A stretch of 7,711 nt of DNA from Comamonadaceae bacterium (GCA_947494405.1 CANLWQ010000089.1:1-7711), one strand, 5' to 3'. Numbered from the stretch's first letter, positions 1 through 6,259 are shown. Notes: generated from the letters alone by a model not told the origin. A program made the numbers and translations.

Positions 1-1
1 C

Positions 2-562
2 CCCGACGAGTGGATGGCCTGCGCCAAGGGCGCGGTTCGGGTCAGCAGCACCTCGCTGTCGGGCAAACAAATCACACTCACCTATGTGGAGCCTGGTATT
101 TGGTTTGGCGATGTAGCCATCTTGGACGCAGACTCGCGCACACACGATGTTTACGCGCACGGCGAGACCAGTATTTTGTGCGTGGCCAGAGCCGATTTTC
201 AGAAAATATTGTCAACCCATGTCGAGTTCTACGAAGCCATGTTGCGCTTGCAAGCCAGGCGCATACGCCTGCTATTCGGCTTGGTAGAAGATCTCAACAC
301 CTTGCCACTGCGCGCTCGACTCGCCAAACAATTGCTGCATTTGGCCCGCAGCTACGGCGTTCCCTCGCTGAACCACGGCAGCGAAACCCGTATCGGTTTG
401 CATTTGGCGCAAGAAGAGTTGGCGCAGCTATTGGGGGCATCTCGGCAAAGAGTGAACCAAGAATTGAAGTCCATGGAGCGAGAGGACATCTTGCGCATAG
501 AACCGGGTGGCTTGGTGGTTCGCGACCGCGAAGCCTTGTTGCGCATCAGCGCAGCGGAGTAA
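2..562 (+). CDS. Crp/Fnr family transcriptional regulator, 5'-truncated by window edge
   Basis: The frame is open from the first bases of the window, so the N-terminus lies outside; 186 residues are visible of a family usually 220-240 long. Visible residues 1-65 are the later strands of a cyclic-nucleotide-binding-type beta-roll, with GIWFGDVAIL (32-41) at the place of the CRP phosphate-binding-cassette region. Residues about 66-100 form the long dimerisation helix. Residues 101-186 are a winged helix, with the helix-turn-helix at about 135-161 (LAQEELAQLLGASRQRVNQE). The visible part has no cysteine cluster for an Fnr-type Fe-S centre, but Fnr cysteines are partly N-terminal, so this does not settle the sensor type. 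The effector is unknown. The stop lies 4 bases before the kinase gene, so the regulator is probably cotranscribed with the catabolic genes and may control them. Family assignment is secure; the target is inferred. Confidence 0.9.
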   Translation, partial: PDEWMACAKGAVRVSSTSLSGKQITLTYVEPGIWFGDVAILDADSRTHDVYAHGETSILCVARADFQKILSTHVEFYEAMLRLQARRIRLLFGLVEDLNTLPLRARLAKQLLHLARSYGVPSLNHGSETRIGLHLAQEELAQLLGASRQRVNQELKSMEREDILRIEPGGLVVRDREALLRISAAE

Positions 563-566
563 ACAC

Positions 567-1655
567 ATGAGCCATTTCGATAATTTTGTGGGTACCCGCG
601 AGGTCAGCGACGCCCACCGTTTTGACACCCAAGCACTCGCCCTGTGGCTGCAAGCCCATATGCCCGGCTTTGAAGGCCCGCTAGAAGTAGAGATGTTCAA
701 AGGCGGCCAGTCCAACCCCACTTACAAACTCAACACCCCCAGCAAAAGCTATGTCATGCGGGCCAAACCCGGGCCTGTTGCCAAGCTGTTGCCCTCGGCG
801 CATGCCATAGAGCGTGAGTATGCGGTGATGAAAGGCTTGCAATCGACTGCCGTACCCGTCGCGCAAATGCATGTGCTGTGCGAAGACGAATCGGTGATGG
901 GTCGCGCTTTTTATGTCATGGAGTTTGTACAAGGTCGGGTGCTGTGGGACCAATCCCTGCCAGGCATGACGCCTTCAGAGCGCCGCGACATTTACTTGGA
1001 AATGAACCGCGTTATCGCGGCCTTGCATGCGGTTGACCCCGTCGCCCAGGGCTTGGGCAGTTTTGGCAAGCCAGGCAATTACTTTGACCGGCAAATCGGT
1101 CGTTGGAGCAAACAGTATGTGGCTTCAGCAACCCAGCCCATCCCCGAGATGGACAAACTCATGGAGTGGCTTCCCGCCCATATGCCCGCCAGCGCTCGCG
1201 CTGACATCACTTGCATTGTGCATGGGGACTTCCGTTTGGATAACCTGATTTTTCATCCCACCGAGCCCAAGGTCTTGGCAGTGCTCGACTGGGAGCTCTC
1301 CACCTTGGGCCACCCATTGGCAGACTTCAGTTACCACTGCATGTCTTGGCATATTCCACCCGGCAGCTTTCGCGGCATAGGGGGCTTAGACCACGCCGCA
1401 TTGGGTATACCGCTGGAAGATGAATACATCGCTTTGTACTGCCAACGCAGTGGTCTCACCAGCTTGGAAGCTTTGAAACCCGATTGGAATTTTTATTTGG
1501 CCTACAACATGTTTCGCATTGCAGCGATTTTGCAAGGCATTGCTAAGCGGGTCGAAGACGGCACCGCTTCAAGCGCCCAAGCCAAGGCTTCGGGTGCGGG
1601 TGCTCGCCCCATGGCCGAACTGGCTTGGTTGTTTGCCCAACGCAGCGCAGCCTGA
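567..1655 (+). CDS. APH-fold phosphotransferase, LvaA / ACAD10-11 kinase-domain type
   Basis: A 362-residue small-molecule kinase of the aminoglycoside phosphotransferase (APH) fold. The N-lobe has the nucleotide-loop equivalent FKGGQSNPTY (44-53) and the likely ATP-binding lysine in YVMRAKPG (62-69). The C-lobe has the catalytic loop HGDFRLDN (219-226; D221 catalytic base, N226 metal ligand) and the second metal-binding aspartate D241 in LDWELSTLGHPLADF. All key residues are intact. The ATG at 567 was chosen because GGAG (556-559) lies 7 bases upstream, inside the end of the regulator gene, which suggests translational coupling; an in-frame upstream start at 507 would overlap the regulator by 56 bases. 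Known relatives next to an acyl-CoA dehydrogenase phosphorylate the hydroxyl of 4-hydroxyacyl-CoA (LvaA of Pseudomonas putida; kinase domains of ACAD10/11). That substrate class is inferred here; aminoglycoside resistance is unlikely given the context. Confidence 0.9.
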   Translation: MSHFDNFVGTREVSDAHRFDTQALALWLQAHMPGFEGPLEVEMFKGGQSNPTYKLNTPSKSYVMRAKPGPVAKLLPSAHAIEREYAVMKGLQSTAVPVAQMHVLCEDESVMGRAFYVMEFVQGRVLWDQSLPGMTPSERRDIYLEMNRVIAALHAVDPVAQGLGSFGKPGNYFDRQIGRWSKQYVASATQPIPEMDKLMEWLPAHMPASARADITCIVHGDFRLDNLIFHPTEPKVLAVLDWELSTLGHPLADFSYHCMSWHIPPGSFRGIGGLDHAALGIPLEDEYIALYCQRSGLTSLEALKPDWNFYLAYNMFRIAAILQGIAKRVEDGTASSAQAKASGAGARPMAELAWLFAQRSAA

Positions 1656-1678
1656 TTTTTTAAAACCACTACATCAAC

Positions 1679-1683
1679 GGAGA
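1679..1683 (+). promoter_or_regulatory. Ribosome binding site of the acyl-CoA dehydrogenase gene
   Basis: GGAGA lies 5 bases before the ATG at 1689, in the 33-base gap after the kinase stop. It supports the chosen start. I see no convincing promoter or terminator in this gap, consistent with cotranscription. Confidence 0.6.
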
Positions 1684-1688
1684 CTCTT

Positions 1689-2951
1689 ATGAATTTCGAT
1701 TACACCGACAAGGTTAAAAGCATGCAAGCACGCTTGCTGGCCTTCATGGACGAACATATTTACCCCAATGAATCTCGCTTTTTTGCTGAGATAGCGGCCA
1801 ACCGTGCGGCCGGCAATGCATGGATTCCCACCAAGATTGTGGAAGAACTCAAACCCTTGGCACGCAAGGCGGGTTTGTGGAACCTGTTTTTGCCCCACTC
1901 CAAGCGCGCACCTGAAGGTTTGAGCAATTTGGAATACGCGCCTATGTGCGAAATCATGGGCCGCGTGCCTTTTGCCGCTGAGGTGTTCAACTGCTCGGCG
2001 CCCGACACCGGCAATATGGAAACTTTTGAGCGTTATGCCAGCGAAAGCCTCAAAGACCAATGGCTAGAGCCTTTGCTGCGCGGCGACATACGCTCGGCTT
2101 TTTTAATGACCGAACCCGATGTGGCTTCATCGGACGCCACCAATATCGAGTGCAGTATTCGCCGAGATGGCGACCACTATGTGATCAATGGTCGCAAATG
2201 GTGGTCGTCGGGTGCGGGTGACCCCCGTTGTGCGGTTTATATCGTGATGGGCAAAACCGATCCCGATGCACCCCGCCACTCCCAGCAAAGCATGATAGTT
2301 GTGCCAGCCAATTCAGCTGGCGTGGAAATTGTGCGCCCCTTGACCGTCTTCGGTTACGACGACGCGCCCCATGGTCACATGGAAGTGCTGCTGAAAAATG
2401 TTCGCGTTCCTGTGGGCAATTTGTTGTTGGGTGAAGGCCGTGGTTTCGAAATCGCGCAAGGCCGCTTAGGCCCTGGACGTATTCACCACTGCATGCGCAC
2501 CATTGGCTGTGCCGAACGTGCGCTGGAGTTGATGTGCAAACGCCTCAACAGCCGTACCGCTTTTGGCAAACTCATCTCTGCACAAGGCGTGTGGCATGAG
2601 CGCATTGCCGAGTCCCGCATCATGATTGAGCAAGCACGCTTACTTACCCTCAAAGCGGCTTACATGATGGACACCGTGGGCAACAAAATCGCCAAAAGCG
2701 AAATTGCCATGATCAAGGTGGTTGCCCCTGTGATGGCCACCCAAATCATCGATTGGGCGATTCAAGCCCATGGCGGCGGCGGCGTCAGCGACGACTTCCC
2801 CTTGGCCTATGCCTATGCCAATCAACGCACATTGCGTTTGGCCGATGGTCCCGATGAGGTGCACCGCAACTCGATTGCCAAGCTTGAGTTGGCCAAACAA
2901 ATCGCTACTTTTCCACAAGAAGTAGAGATGCCTGTCACCCGCGGTTCTTAA
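1689..2951 (+). CDS. Acyl-CoA dehydrogenase, ACAD10/11-like (LvaC-like) branch
   Basis: A 420-residue cytosolic flavoprotein of normal family length. The N-terminal helical domain spans about 1-135. The FAD/substrate-binding beta-domain follows, with [14 protein letters not shown] (137-150) and the [10 protein letters not shown] segment (171-180). The C-terminal helical domain (about 252-405) has [20 protein letters not shown] (261-280), RTAFGK (289-294), [13 protein letters not shown] (359-371) and the end motif [19 protein letters not shown] (383-401). The catalytic glutamate of MCAD-type enzymes lies just before the glycine of a Y-E-G-T motif; here the aligned residue is D386 in A-D-G-P-D-E-V-H, as in ACAD10/ACAD11. 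In that branch the enzyme acts with the partner kinase, eliminating phosphate from a 4-phosphoacyl-CoA on the way to a 3-hydroxyacyl-CoA. The preceding kinase gene makes that reaction a strong inference; ordinary alpha,beta-dehydrogenation of an unusual acyl-CoA is the alternative. Confidence 0.93.
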   Translation: MNFDYTDKVKSMQARLLAFMDEHIYPNESRFFAEIAANRAAGNAWIPTKIVEELKPLARKAGLWNLFLPHSKRAPEGLSNLEYAPMCEIMGRVPFAAEVFNCSAPDTGNMETFERYASESLKDQWLEPLLRGDIRSAFLMTEPDVASSDATNIECSIRRDGDHYVINGRKWWSSGAGDPRCAVYIVMGKTDPDAPRHSQQSMIVVPANSAGVEIVRPLTVFGYDDAPHGHMEVLLKNVRVPVGNLLLGEGRGFEIAQGRLGPGRIHHCMRTIGCAERALELMCKRLNSRTAFGKLISAQGVWHERIAESRIMIEQARLLTLKAAYMMDTVGNKIAKSEIAMIKVVAPVMATQIIDWAIQAHGGGGVSDDFPLAYAYANQRTLRLADGPDEVHRNSIAKLELAKQIATFPQEVEMPVTRGS

Positions 2952-2971
2952 CCCCCAGCAAAGCAAAACCC

Positions 2972-3679
2972 ATGATCGATGTCTATACCTGGCCTACCCC
3001 GAATGGACACAAGGTTCACGTCATGCTCGAGGAGTGTGGTTTTGCGCTGGGGCTTGACTGGCTGGCACACCCTGTTCACATTGGGCAAGGCGAGCAGTTC
3101 ACGCCCGAGTTTTTAACCATCAGTCCCAACAACAAAATTCCTGCTTTGGTTGACCCCAAGGGGCCAGATGGCAAACCCATCAGCTTGTTCGAGTCGGGGG
3201 CTATTTTGGTTTATTTGGCTGCCAAAACGGGCAAGTTCATGCCGGCCAGCGATCGCGGTAAATACGAGGTTTTGCAGTGGTTGATGTTTCAAATGGGCGG
3301 GGTCGGCCCCATGTTGGGCCAAGCGCATCACTTTCGCATCTACGCGCCAGAAAAAGTCCCCTACGGCATAGACCGTTACACCAATGAAGCTAGGCGTCTT
3401 TATGGTGTGATGGACAGGCAGTTGGCGCATCACCCTTATATCGCCGGCAAAACCTACAGCATTGCCGATATCGCCATTTTTCCGTGGCTTCGCAGCTGGG
3501 CCAACCAAGGCATAGACTGGGCTGACTACCCGCGGCTGAAAGAATGGTTTGACACCGTGGGTGCGCGTCCTGCGGTGCAACGCGGTTGCGCTGTGTTGGC
3601 TGAATTACGCAAACCTATGCAAAACGATAAACAAGCCATGGAAACTTTGTTTGGCAAAACCCAGTATGACAAACGCTGA
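2972..3679 (+). CDS. yfcG: Glutathione S-transferase family protein, YfcG-like disulfide reductase
   Basis: A 235-residue protein strongly resembling Escherichia coli YfcG (Nu class). The thioredoxin-fold N-domain opens with MIDVYTWPTPNGHK; T9 and N11 match the positions YfcG uses to bind glutathione or glutathione disulfide in place of a catalytic Cys/Ser/Tyr. SPNNKIPALVD (51-61) carries the cis-proline that contacts the glutathione backbone, and LFESGAIL (72-79) the gamma-glutamyl-binding Glu-Ser. The helical C-domain has GGVGPMLGQAHHF (109-121) and the N-capping motif YSIADIAIFPW (162-172). Known members have glutathione-dependent disulfide reductase activity and little classical transferase activity. 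It starts 20 bases after the dehydrogenase stop with only a weak purine stretch as ribosome binding site, and is probably the last gene of the operon. Its tie to the catabolic pair is positional; housekeeping redox protection is equally possible. Confidence 0.92.
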   Translation: MIDVYTWPTPNGHKVHVMLEECGFALGLDWLAHPVHIGQGEQFTPEFLTISPNNKIPALVDPKGPDGKPISLFESGAILVYLAAKTGKFMPASDRGKYEVLQWLMFQMGGVGPMLGQAHHFRIYAPEKVPYGIDRYTNEARRLYGVMDRQLAHHPYIAGKTYSIADIAIFPWLRSWANQGIDWADYPRLKEWFDTVGARPAVQRGCAVLAELRKPMQNDKQAMETLFGKTQYDKR

Positions 3680-3706
3680 AACACAGCGCTTAAAGTTTGA
3701 TTTTTA
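3674..3706 (+). terminator. Possible weak terminator between convergent genes
   Basis: CGCTG (3674-3678), a 5-base loop and CAGCG (3684-3688) form a short perfect hairpin across the stop codon of the GST gene and the 10-base gap to the convergent lipoprotein gene. On the + strand the nearest T-run (3702-3706) is 13 bases downstream, which is too far for a canonical intrinsic terminator. On the - strand only TTTG follows. It sits where a shared terminator is expected, but the structure is weak. Confidence 0.25.
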
Positions 3707-4568
3707 AAATGGTGTTGGCGTTGGTGCCGCTGGTGCAACTGCCATTGCTGGCGTACAAATAAGAGCCGCTGATGGCCAGTCCTGCCAAGCCGCAAAAACC
3801 CGGGTTGGTGGTTTTCCAAATTCCGGTTGAACCATCAATAAAAACTTCGGCCAGACTGGCGTCAGACATTTTTTTACGGCTGATAAAGCCCCCCTCTCCA
3901 TTCACATTGCCTTTGTTGGCAATATAGGCATAGGTGCCGTCAAACACTATGGCGTTGGGCAGCGCAAAGTTTCCCCAAGGCATGGTTTCGTTGGTGGCGC
4001 CTGAAACTTTGATGACCGAGCTGGGGTTGAGCACGGTGACAAACACATCATTGCCCAAGACACCTATGCCTTGAATAAAGCCCTGAGTGACAGTTCTGGC
4101 GACGGGGTCTAAGCTGAAGTTGTTGGCAATGTCGTAGGTCACGATTTGATTGGGCGCGTTATCAGCGACATACAGCTTGCCGTTGGCAAAACCTATTCCG
4201 TAATAATTTTCTTTAATGACAATACGTGTTTGATTTTTGAAAATCCCCGCAAAAGCATTGTTGGTTCCGGTGAAAAACAAATCGTTAGCGTAAACCGCCA
4301 TGCCAAAAGGCAAAAACCCTGCAGAGGAAAAATAATCGCTTCCCGCCGACACATTTTTGATGCTGTTGCTTCCCGTGTTGGCAACATACAAATTACCATC
4401 TTTGAAAACCATATGCTTGGGCTCATTCAACCCCGCGGCAAACAAGCTGACGGTTTGAGAGCTCACGCCATCATCCCCAGAGCCAGCCGCGCCGCCGCCG
4501 CCGCCGCCGCAAGCCGTGAGTAAACCCCACAGACACAGGTTGAAAAGAAAAGAGAGGCGCAGACGCAT
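3690..4568 (-). CDS. Lipoprotein with NHL-like beta-propeller repeats
   Basis: A 292-residue predicted lipoprotein. A short basic start (MRLRLS) and hydrophobic segment lead to the lipobox LLTAC (16-20), with lipidated C20 followed by six glycines. Six degenerate repeats of about 40 residues follow, with the NHL-like pattern [small]-G-hydrophobic-N/D-G-x-LYVAN. Cores are near HMVFKDGNLYVANTG (52-66), GMAVYANDLFFTGTN (89-103), GIGFANGKLYVADNA (124-138), GIGVLGNDVFVTVLN (167-181), AIVFDGTYAYIANKG (206-220) and GLAISGSYLYASNGS (263-277). This suggests a six-bladed propeller anchored in a membrane leaflet, probably the outer-membrane periplasmic face because GG after the cysteine lacks the Asp retention signal. 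Ligand or enzymatic role is unknown. The ATG at 4568 is preferred over an in-frame TTG at 4589, which would put seven non-signal residues in front. No clear Shine-Dalgarno is visible. It is divergent from the six-cysteine gene pair. Confidence 0.85.
   Translation of the reverse strand: MRLRLSFLFNLCLWGLLTACGGGGGGAAGSGDDGVSSQTVSLFAAGLNEPKHMVFKDGNLYVANTGSNSIKNVSAGSDYFSSAGFLPFGMAVYANDLFFTGTNNAFAGIFKNQTRIVIKENYYGIGFANGKLYVADNAPNQIVTYDIANNFSLDPVARTVTQGFIQGIGVLGNDVFVTVLNPSSVIKVSGATNETMPWGNFALPNAIVFDGTYAYIANKGNVNGEGGFISRKKMSDASLAEVFIDGSTGIWKTTNPGFCGLAGLAISGSYLYASNGSCTSGTNANTILKIKL
4491..4510 (-). repeat. GGC trinucleotide repeat encoding the poly-Gly linker
   Basis: Six tandem GCC units plus GC on the + strand (GGC on the - strand) encode most of the six-glycine run directly after the lipidated cysteine. 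Because the unit is three bases, gain or loss of a copy would change linker length without a frameshift. Confidence 0.8.
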
Positions 4569-4583
4569 AGTGAAAACTGTATC

Positions 4584-4601
4584 GGTCAACGGGTGTTGAC
4601 C
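4584..4601. promoter_or_regulatory. Perfect inverted repeat in divergent promoter region (candidate operator)
   Basis: GGTCAAC (4584-4590), spacer GGGT, GTTGACC (4595-4601): two perfect 7-bp arms with an 18-bp footprint, typical of a dimeric helix-turn-helix repressor site. It lies in the 76-bp gap between the propeller lipoprotein (-) and the first six-cysteine gene (+). It overlaps the expected -35 position of the + promoter and the start region of the - transcript, so one protein could control both. I do not recognise the regulator. The alternative is a hairpin in the 5' leader of the minus-strand mRNA. Confidence 0.5.
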
Positions 4602-4608
4602 TTGAGTT

Positions 4609-4615
4609 GATAATA
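4609..4615. promoter_or_regulatory. Overlapping -10-like elements of divergent promoters
   Basis: GATAAT (4609-4614, +) matches TATAAT at five of six positions and would start transcription near 4621, about 24 bases before the ATG at 4645. The same bases read on the - strand give TATTAT (4615-4610), also five of six, serving the lipoprotein gene. The -35 elements are poor on both sides (TCAACG at 4586-4591 for +, with a 17-base spacer). This could indicate activator dependence, or that only one of the two promoters is real. Confidence 0.35.
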
Positions 4616-4644
4616 CCCCTCAACAACGCAACACCCCACCGACC

Positions 4645-5337
4645 ATGCGCAAAAACTCTTTCACTCATCTTGCAGCTTTGCTGGGACTCACGCTTTTGAT
4701 CGTGGCTTGCTCTGAGACCAAGCCAGATAGTGAACCCAAATACAAACCTATTCCTGAAAAGAAGAGCGATAACAAAGGCGACCCCGACACATTTGACCGT
4801 CGGGTGCAAGCGGTCATGAACGAAGGCTCACAAAGCCAAGAGGGCCTTGCCGAAGCACCCAAAGCGTCTCAAGCCAGACCACCCAACTCTGGAAAAGAGC
4901 CCATGGTTTTGCTTGACACCCAAAACCGTCCCTTGGGTGCGGTGGTTCATCACAAAGACAAAATGGATTACTACGAATGCAAAGGCATTATTGCGCCTTG
5001 GTTTCAAGAGTTGATCGTGGCGGAAATGAACTACTTCAATGAGTTGGCTGATTTGCCATTTGTTGTTTCTGAAAACTGTATCGTCACCTACGGCACCGAT
5101 AAAAGTTTGACCCCAGGGCGTATTGGTGTGCAACTGTTTGAAACCCGCAAAGAGTTTGACAAGTGTGTTCGCAACGATTTTTGCCCTGTTTTTCGCACCG
5201 TCAATTTTGTGCCCATCAACAAGTCTTTGATGCGCTCCTACTTCATCTCCAACACCAATTCCAAAGAAATTTTTCAGCATTGCGTCACCGACATTGGTAA
5301 ATGGCACCGCAACTCCACCTGCTACACCATTGATTGA
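4645..5337 (+). CDS. Lipoprotein with six-cysteine domain (paralogue 1)
   Basis: I do not recognise this 230-residue protein. Visible: a basic start and hydrophobic segment (MRKNSFTHLAALLGLTLLIV), the lipobox LIVAC with lipidated C22, a low-complexity charged linker (about 23-85), then a compact domain from about 87 to 230. The domain has six cysteines (C112, C145, C174, C180, C213, C226), well suited to three periplasmic disulfides. Signature stretches are YYECKGIIAPWF (109-120), CVRNDFCPVFRTV (174-186) and LMRSYFIS (195-202). The following gene encodes a diverged copy with the same cysteine spacing, so the pair arose by tandem duplication. S23 after the lipidated cysteine predicts outer-membrane sorting if the organism follows the Asp+2 rule. 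No Shine-Dalgarno is evident before the ATG. The bases appear richer in A/T than the catabolic operon. A structural or binding role in the envelope is possible; no catalytic motif is seen. Confidence 0.85.
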   Translation: MRKNSFTHLAALLGLTLLIVACSETKPDSEPKYKPIPEKKSDNKGDPDTFDRRVQAVMNEGSQSQEGLAEAPKASQARPPNSGKEPMVLLDTQNRPLGAVVHHKDKMDYYECKGIIAPWFQELIVAEMNYFNELADLPFVVSENCIVTYGTDKSLTPGRIGVQLFETRKEFDKCVRNDFCPVFRTVNFVPINKSLMRSYFISNTNSKEIFQHCVTDIGKWHRNSTCYTID

Positions 5338-5404
5338 ATACGCAAATTTGTCTCAAGACTTGGCTTTTGCGGTCGATTAACAAGGGTCACCTCTTTTGTG
5401 AGTT

Positions 5405-6049
5405 ATGAATACATTGCGCTTTATTGTTTTATCTGTTGTTTTGCTGAGCCTTCAGGGTGTTTGGCTAAATCCTGCGTGGGCCAACGATCCGCCACCAGCC
5501 AAGCCGGCAGAAACCAAAGATGCACCTGCCAAGGCTGAAAAACCCACACGTACCTTTGAGGGACAAGAGCCACTTTTTTACTTTGACTCCAAACGACGTC
5601 CCTACATCGAGCCCTTCCATAAAACCGATGAGGAAGAATATTTTGTTTGTCGCGGTGTGATTGGCGAATGGTTTCGTCAACAGATGGCTGAAGAAGCCAA
5701 TATGCTGGCAGCCAAAGACGGGTTGGACAAGGTTACGGGTTCAACTTGCGCTGTGCGCTTGGTTGCCACACACCAAGGCAAAAAATTGCCCATTATTTCT
5801 GTCGAGTTGTATGTCAACTCCAACGTCATGCGAAGCTGCATATTGGGAGAGTCCTGCCCCCAGTCGCGTACCGTGATCATGTATGTACTGGACAGAACCC
5901 TTTACCGCAGTTATTTCATCACTGACCACGAACGAAAAGTTCGCCGCACCTATTGCTTAGACAACAAAGGCAAAATATTGGCAAAAGAAGAGTGCTGGCA
6001 CCATTTCTTTGACAAAGCAGCCAAAGAAAAACCCAAAGACAAGCACTGA
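5405..6049 (+). CDS. Secreted six-cysteine domain protein (paralogue 2)
   Basis: I do not recognise this 214-residue protein. A Sec signal peptide is visible (hydrophobic core about 5-20, probable signal peptidase I site after AWA at 24-26), followed by a Pro/Ala/Lys-rich linker (27-50). The domain at about 55-200 mirrors the previous gene: EYFVCRGVIGEWF (78-90), CILGESCPQSRTV (145-157), LYRSYFIT (166-173), and cysteines C82, C115, C145, C151, C184, C197. A lysine-rich tail (203-214) ends the protein. From the fourth to the fifth cysteine the two paralogues align without gaps and share about a third of residues. Unlike its partner it has no lipobox, so it should be free in the periplasm or exported. 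It lies 67 bases after paralogue 1 with no clear terminator between, so cotranscription is likely. Its stop is 9 bases from the 3' end of the oppositely oriented tRNA-Arg gene. Confidence 0.85.
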   Translation: MNTLRFIVLSVVLLSLQGVWLNPAWANDPPPAKPAETKDAPAKAEKPTRTFEGQEPLFYFDSKRRPYIEPFHKTDEEEYFVCRGVIGEWFRQQMAEEANMLAAKDGLDKVTGSTCAVRLVATHQGKKLPIISVELYVNSNVMRSCILGESCPQSRTVIMYVLDRTLYRSYFITDHERKVRRTYCLDNKGKILAKEECWHHFFDKAAKEKPKDKH

Positions 6050-6058
6050 TAAAAAATT

Positions 6059-6135
6059 TGGCCTGACCGGAGGGGATCGAACCCCCGACCCACAGCTTAG
6101 AAGGCTGTTGCTCTATCCAACTGAGCTACGGTCAG
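6059..6135 (-). tRNA. tRNA-Arg (anticodon UCU)
   Basis: A 77-base gene on the - strand, 5' end at 6135. The acceptor stem CTGACCG (6135-6129) pairs perfectly with CGGTCAG (6069-6063); the discriminator is G (6062) and CCA is encoded (6061-6059). The D-arm contains AGCTCAGTTGGATAGAGC. The anticodon stem ACAGC/GCTGT encloses CTTCTAA with anticodon TCT at 6101-6099, reading AGA/AGG. The T-loop is GTTCGATCC. On the - strand a six-T run (6056-6051) follows almost immediately and may help termination. Confidence 0.97.
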
Positions 6136-6143
6136 AATGCAAG

Positions 6144-6168
6144 AAAAAAGGCCCCAAGGGGCCTTTTT
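6144..6168. terminator. Bidirectional rho-independent terminator between the two tRNA genes
   Basis: A near-perfect palindrome: A6, GGCCCC (6150-6155), AA, GGGGCC (6158-6163), T5. It folds as a GC-rich stem with a CAAG tetraloop and ends in a T-run on both strands. On the - strand it directly follows tRNA-Pro and would end that transcript before tRNA-Arg. On the + strand it would stop readthrough from the six-cysteine genes. Confidence 0.8.
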
Positions 6169-6174
6169 GTTGTG

Positions 6175-6251
<77 letters not shown>

Positions 6252-6259
6252 ATGCGGTG

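Noticed and set aside
507..566. Longer N-terminus for the kinase starting at 507
   Set aside because: It would overlap the regulator by 56 bases; the ATG at 567 has a well-placed GGAG.
10..570. A 186-codon + strand frame overlapping the Crp/Fnr gene
   Set aside because: Arginine-rich shadow frame with no family resemblance; the frame beginning at base 2 has a clear Crp/Fnr winged helix.
4569..4589. TTG start at 4589 for the propeller lipoprotein
   Set aside because: It adds MTDTVFT before a normal signal peptide that begins MRLRLS; the ATG at 4568 gives the proper charged N-region.
5341..5371. Inverted repeat CGCAAA / TTTGCG in the gap between the two six-cysteine genes
   Set aside because: A 6-bp stem with a 19-base loop and no T-run; too weak to call a terminator or operator.
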